From: Novosphingobium clariflavum | GTDB taxonomy: Bacteria; Pseudomonadota; Alphaproteobacteria; Sphingomonadales; Sphingomonadaceae | Length of the DNA stretch: 53,240 bases | Reading direction: 5' to 3' | NCBI RefSeq assembly: GCF_026420865.1 | Contig: NZ_JAPCWC010000025.1 | Location: 1-53,240, forward strand | Part shown: one piece after another, positions 50,580 to 53,240 of the stretch | How the letters are laid out: every line of letters begins with the position of its first letter | How positions within the stretch are numbered: position 1 is the stretch's first letter | Translations under genes and position numbers: made by a program | Notes under the pieces: model-generated | What the model was told of the DNA's origin: nothing | Seen by the model: the letters and a program-made list of their open reading frames with translations, nothing else | Databases searched by the model: none

Positions 50580-53030
50580 ATGATGAATCTTGCCGAATAT
50601 CGCCGCACCGCAACCCGCCTCGCTGACTATCTGCCCTGGGTCGCGCTCGTCGCCGAGGGCGTCGTGCTTAACAAGGATGGCAGCTTTCAGCGCACGGCCC
50701 GTTTCCGCGGCCCTGATCTGGACTCCGCGGTCGCTGCCGAACTGGTCGCCGTCGCCGGGCGGCTCAACAACGCTTTCCGCCGTCTCGGATCGGGTTGGGC
50801 CATCTTCGTTGAGGCGCAGCGGCACGAGGCGTCGATCTATCCGGCAGACCTGTTTCCCGATGCAGCCGCAGCGCTCCTCGATGCCGAGCGCAAAGCCGAT
50901 TTCGAGGAGGCCGGCGCGCATTACGTCTCCGGCTACTATCTCACCATCACCTATCTGCCACCGGCCGAGGACGCCGCGCGCACCGAAGCCTGGCTCTATG
51001 AGGGCCGCGAACGCGCTGGCATCGATCCGAAGGAAATCCTGAACACCTTTGTCGACCGCACCAATCGCGTGCTGGCGCTGCTCGATGGCTTTATGCCGGA
51101 ATGCCTGTGGCTCGATAGCAGCGAGACGCTGACCTATCTCCATTCGACCGTCTCGACAAAACGGCACCGCGTCCGCGTGCCCGAAACGCCGGTCTATCTC
51201 GACGCGCTGCTCGCCGACCAACCGCTCACCGGCGGCCTGGAGCCGCGTCTCGGAACGGCGCATCTGCGCGTTCTCACCATTGTCGGTTTCCCAACCGCGA
51301 CCACACCCGGCATCCTCGACGATCTCAATCGGCTCGCCTTCCCCTATCGCTGGTCGACGCGGGCCATCCTGCTCGACAAGACCGACGCGACCAAGCTGCT
51401 GACCAAAATCCGCCGCCAATGGTTCGCTAAGCGCAAAGGCATCGCCGCGATCCTGAAAGAGGTGCTGACCAACGAGGCGTCCGCGCTGGTCGATACCGAT
51501 GCCTCCAACAAGGCGGCGGACGCCGATCTCGCCCTTCAGGAACTCGGCGCTGACTACGCCGGCCAATCCTATGTCACCGCGACGATCGCGGTATGGGACA
51601 ACGATCCCCGAATTGCCGACGAGAAGCTTCGCCTCGCCGAGAAAGTCATCCAGGGCCGCGACTTCACGGCCATGACTGAAACGATCAATGCCGTCGATGC
51701 CTGGCTGGGCTCATTGCCGGGACATGTTTACGCCAACGTGCGCCAGCCCCCGATCTCGACGCTGAATCTCGCCCACATGATCCCGCTCTCGGCGGTGTGG
51801 GCGGGGCCGGAACGGGACGAGCATTTCGGAGCGCCCCCCTTGCTGTTCGGCAAGACCGAGGGCTCGACCCCGTTCCGGTTTGCTCTTCATGTCGGCGATG
51901 TCGGTCACACGCTCGTCGTTGGCCCGACCGGCGCCGGCAAATCGGTGCTCCTCGCCATCATGGCCTTGCAGTTCCGACGCTACGCCGGTGCCCAGGTCTT
52001 CGCCTTCGACTTCGGCGGTTCGATCCGCGCCGCCGCGCTCGCCATGGGCGGTGATTGGCACGATCTCGGCGGCGATCTCACCGAGAGCGTGGACTCTTCT
52101 GTCTCGCTGCAACCGCTCGCGCGCATTCACGACACGCCCGAGCGCGCCTGGGCGGCCGACTGGATCGTCGCCATCCTGATCCGCGAGGGCATCGCAATCA
52201 CCCCCGAGGTGAAGGAGCACCTTTGGTCGGCGCTGACCTCGCTGGCATCGGCGCCGGTCGAGGAACGCACGATCACCGGCCTCACGGCGTTGCTCCAATC
52301 GAACGACCTGAAGCAGGCGCTGCGACCGTATTGCGTGGGTGGCCCCTATGGGCGGCTACTCGACGCCGAGGCCGAACATCTCGGCTCGGCATCGGTGCAG
52401 GCGTTCGAGATCGAGGGACTGGTCGGGACTGGCGCGGCACCCGCCGTCCTCGCCTATCTCTTCCATCGCATCGGCGACCGTCTCGACGGTTCGCCGACGC
52501 TGCTCATCATCGACGAGGGCTGGCTCGCACTCGATGACGATGCCTTCTCCGGGCAATTGCGCGAGTGGCTGAAGACGCTGCGCAAGAAAAACGCCAGCGT
52601 CATCTTCGCCACGCAGTCGCTGTCCGACATCGACAACAGCAACATCGCCCCGGCTATCATCGAGAGCTGCCCGACCCGGCTGCTCCTGCCGAACGAACGC
52701 GCGATCGAGCCGCAGATCACAGCGATTTATCGGCGCTTCGGTCTCAACGACCGCCAGATCGAAATCCTCGCGCGGGCCACGCCCAAGCGCGACTATTACT
52801 GCCAGTCGCGGCGCGGCAATCGCCTGTTCGAGCTGGGCCTCTCCGAAGTCGGCCTCGCGCTCGCCGCCACCTCGTCCAAAACCGACCAGTCCGAGATCGC
52901 GCGCACCGTCGCCGAGCATGGCCGCGAGGGCTTTCTCGCCGCCTGGCTGCGCCTGCGCGGCGCCGAGTGGGCCGCGGACCTCATCCCCCACCTCACGAAC
53001 CTCACCCCCCAGCAGTCTGAGAAGGAGTAA
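50580..53030 (+). CDS. trbE: TrbE (VirB4-type) ATPase
   Basis: 816 residues from ATG at 50580 (an ATG follows directly), with GAGGAGG nine bases upstream. The N-terminal CagE/VirB4 domain spans about 1-420. Walker A GPTGAGKS is at about 447-454, Walker B LLIIDEGWLALDD at about 640, and IFATQSLSDI is the sensor-like motif. It energises pilus assembly. Full length, no interruption. The stop TAA overlaps the upstream ATG option of trbJ. Confidence 0.96.
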   Translation: MMNLAEYRRTATRLADYLPWVALVAEGVVLNKDGSFQRTARFRGPDLDSAVAAELVAVAGRLNNAFRRLGSGWAIFVEAQRHEASIYPADLFPDAAAALLDAERKADFEEAGAHYVSGYYLTITYLPPAEDAARTEAWLYEGRERAGIDPKEILNTFVDRTNRVLALLDGFMPECLWLDSSETLTYLHSTVSTKRHRVRVPETPVYLDALLADQPLTGGLEPRLGTAHLRVLTIVGFPTATTPGILDDLNRLAFPYRWSTRAILLDKTDATKLLTKIRRQWFAKRKGIAAILKEVLTNEASALVDTDASNKAADADLALQELGADYAGQSYVTATIAVWDNDPRIADEKLRLAEKVIQGRDFTAMTETINAVDAWLGSLPGHVYANVRQPPISTLNLAHMIPLSAVWAGPERDEHFGAPPLLFGKTEGSTPFRFALHVGDVGHTLVVGPTGAGKSVLLAIMALQFRRYAGAQVFAFDFGGSIRAAALAMGGDWHDLGGDLTESVDSSVSLQPLARIHDTPERAWAADWIVAILIREGIAITPEVKEHLWSALTSLASAPVEERTITGLTALLQSNDLKQALRPYCVGGPYGRLLDAEAEHLGSASVQAFEIEGLVGTGAAPAVLAYLFHRIGDRLDGSPTLLIIDEGWLALDDDAFSGQLREWLKTLRKKNASVIFATQSLSDIDNSNIAPAIIESCPTRLLLPNERAIEPQITAIYRRFGLNDRQIEILARATPKRDYYCQSRRGNRLFELGLSEVGLALAATSSKTDQSEIARTVAEHGREGFLAAWLRLRGAEWAADLIPHLTNLTPQQSEKE

Positions 53031-53035
53031 TGACC

Positions 53036-53240
53036 ATGAATACGCTTCGTTCACGCCCGCGCGCGCTGTCGCTCGCGGCCTTCATCCTGGCGATACCGCT
53101 CGCCGCATCGCCGGTACTGACCGCGCCAGCGCACGCGCAATTCGGCTTCGGCGGCATCGTCTATGACCCTACCAACTACGCCCAGAATGTCCTGACGGCG
53201 GCGCGTTCTCTCGAGCAGATCAACAACCAGATCCGCTCGC
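53036..53240 (+). CDS. trbJ: TrbJ (VirB5-like), cut by the window end
   Basis: The first 68 residues only. ATG at 53036 has GAAGGAG eight bases before it, and an ATG at 53030 is a second option. A clear signal peptide runs from basic LRSRPRALS through AAFILAIPLAASPVLTAP to a probable cut after AHA. The mature start QFGFGGIVYDPTNYAQN is the typical TrbJ N-terminus. A periplasmic, minor pilus/mating-contact protein. trbL, trbF, trbG and trbI are expected next. Confidence 0.92.
   Translation, partial: MNTLRSRPRALSLAAFILAIPLAASPVLTAPAHAQFGFGGIVYDPTNYAQNVLTAARSLEQINNQIRS

Noticed and set aside
12983..53240. Search for an integrase or recombinase gene of the element
   Set aside because: None found; only the IS1182 transposase is present. 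The integrase is probably outside the window on the right.
1..53240. tRNA or rRNA genes
   Set aside because: No cloverleaf or rRNA-like sequence recognised by eye; a dedicated tRNA search was not possible.

Overview
The window looks like about 13 kb of chromosome from an alphaproteobacterium of the Sphingomonadales (Novosphingobium/Sphingobium-like), followed by the left 40 kb of an integrative and conjugative element (ICE) or a very similar genomic island. The inference rests on high GC, the protein families present, Sphingomonad-type palindromic intergenic repeats, and an element backbone (ArdC, ParB-like, Strawberry-notch-like helicase, RepA/ParA, TraF, VirD2-type relaxase, TraG, Trb) typical of alphaproteobacterial conjugative elements. 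No 16S or other decisive taxonomic marker is present.

Region 1, 1-12,960, is ordinary chromosome: class I ribonucleotide reductase large subunit (nrdA), a GlsB/YeaQ membrane protein, L-aspartate oxidase (nadB), an ABC ATPase, a divergent HxlR regulator/azoreductase pair, a zf-CHCC protein, a membrane-SRPBCC protein, tldD, a secreted protein and a GNAT acetyltransferase. Two palindromic repeats of one family lie at 700-743 and 12,466-12,567.

The junction is at about 12,965. A 15-bp stretch (minus strand) encodes the last residues of GMP synthase (IEWE-stop) and is followed by an intrinsic terminator, but no guaA body precedes it. The 3' end of guaA is a known integration hotspot, so I read this as the far attachment site of an element whose other end, integrase and intact guaA lie to the right of the window.

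Region 2, 13,000-23,900, is cargo: a hipBA toxin-antitoxin pair; a three-gene minus-strand operon (AbiEi-like regulator, DUF5131 Cys-cluster protein, TcmP partner) of unknown function that is a defence-system candidate; a nitric-oxide detoxification module (quinol NO reductase, CopD-like membrane protein, DUF1971 cupin, group III truncated haemoglobin) divergent from nsrR with NsrR-like sites between; and an IS1182-family transposase.

Region 3, 23,900-53,240, is the element backbone, all on the plus strand: ArdC antirestriction, ParB-like, small conserved proteins, a 1,439-residue methylase/helicase, a Toprim protein, a SLOG/DUF2493 protein, a FitAB-type toxin-antitoxin pair with an iteron operator, DUF736 proteins, an XRE regulator, DUF2285-type regulators (one frameshifted), an AlpA-like protein, RepA, ParA, DUF2840, TraF, a lytic transglycosylase, a candidate oriT with two nic-like sites, relaxase, TraG, a ribbon-helix-helix protein and trbB-C-D-E-J (trbJ cut by the window end). 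No integrase is visible.

The least explained signals are two families of repeated long 5' leaders. Family A is upstream of ardC, the ParB-like gene and the helicase gene. Family B is upstream of the DUF2493 and first DUF736 genes. They suggest that separated backbone operons share a common RNA- or DNA-level control.
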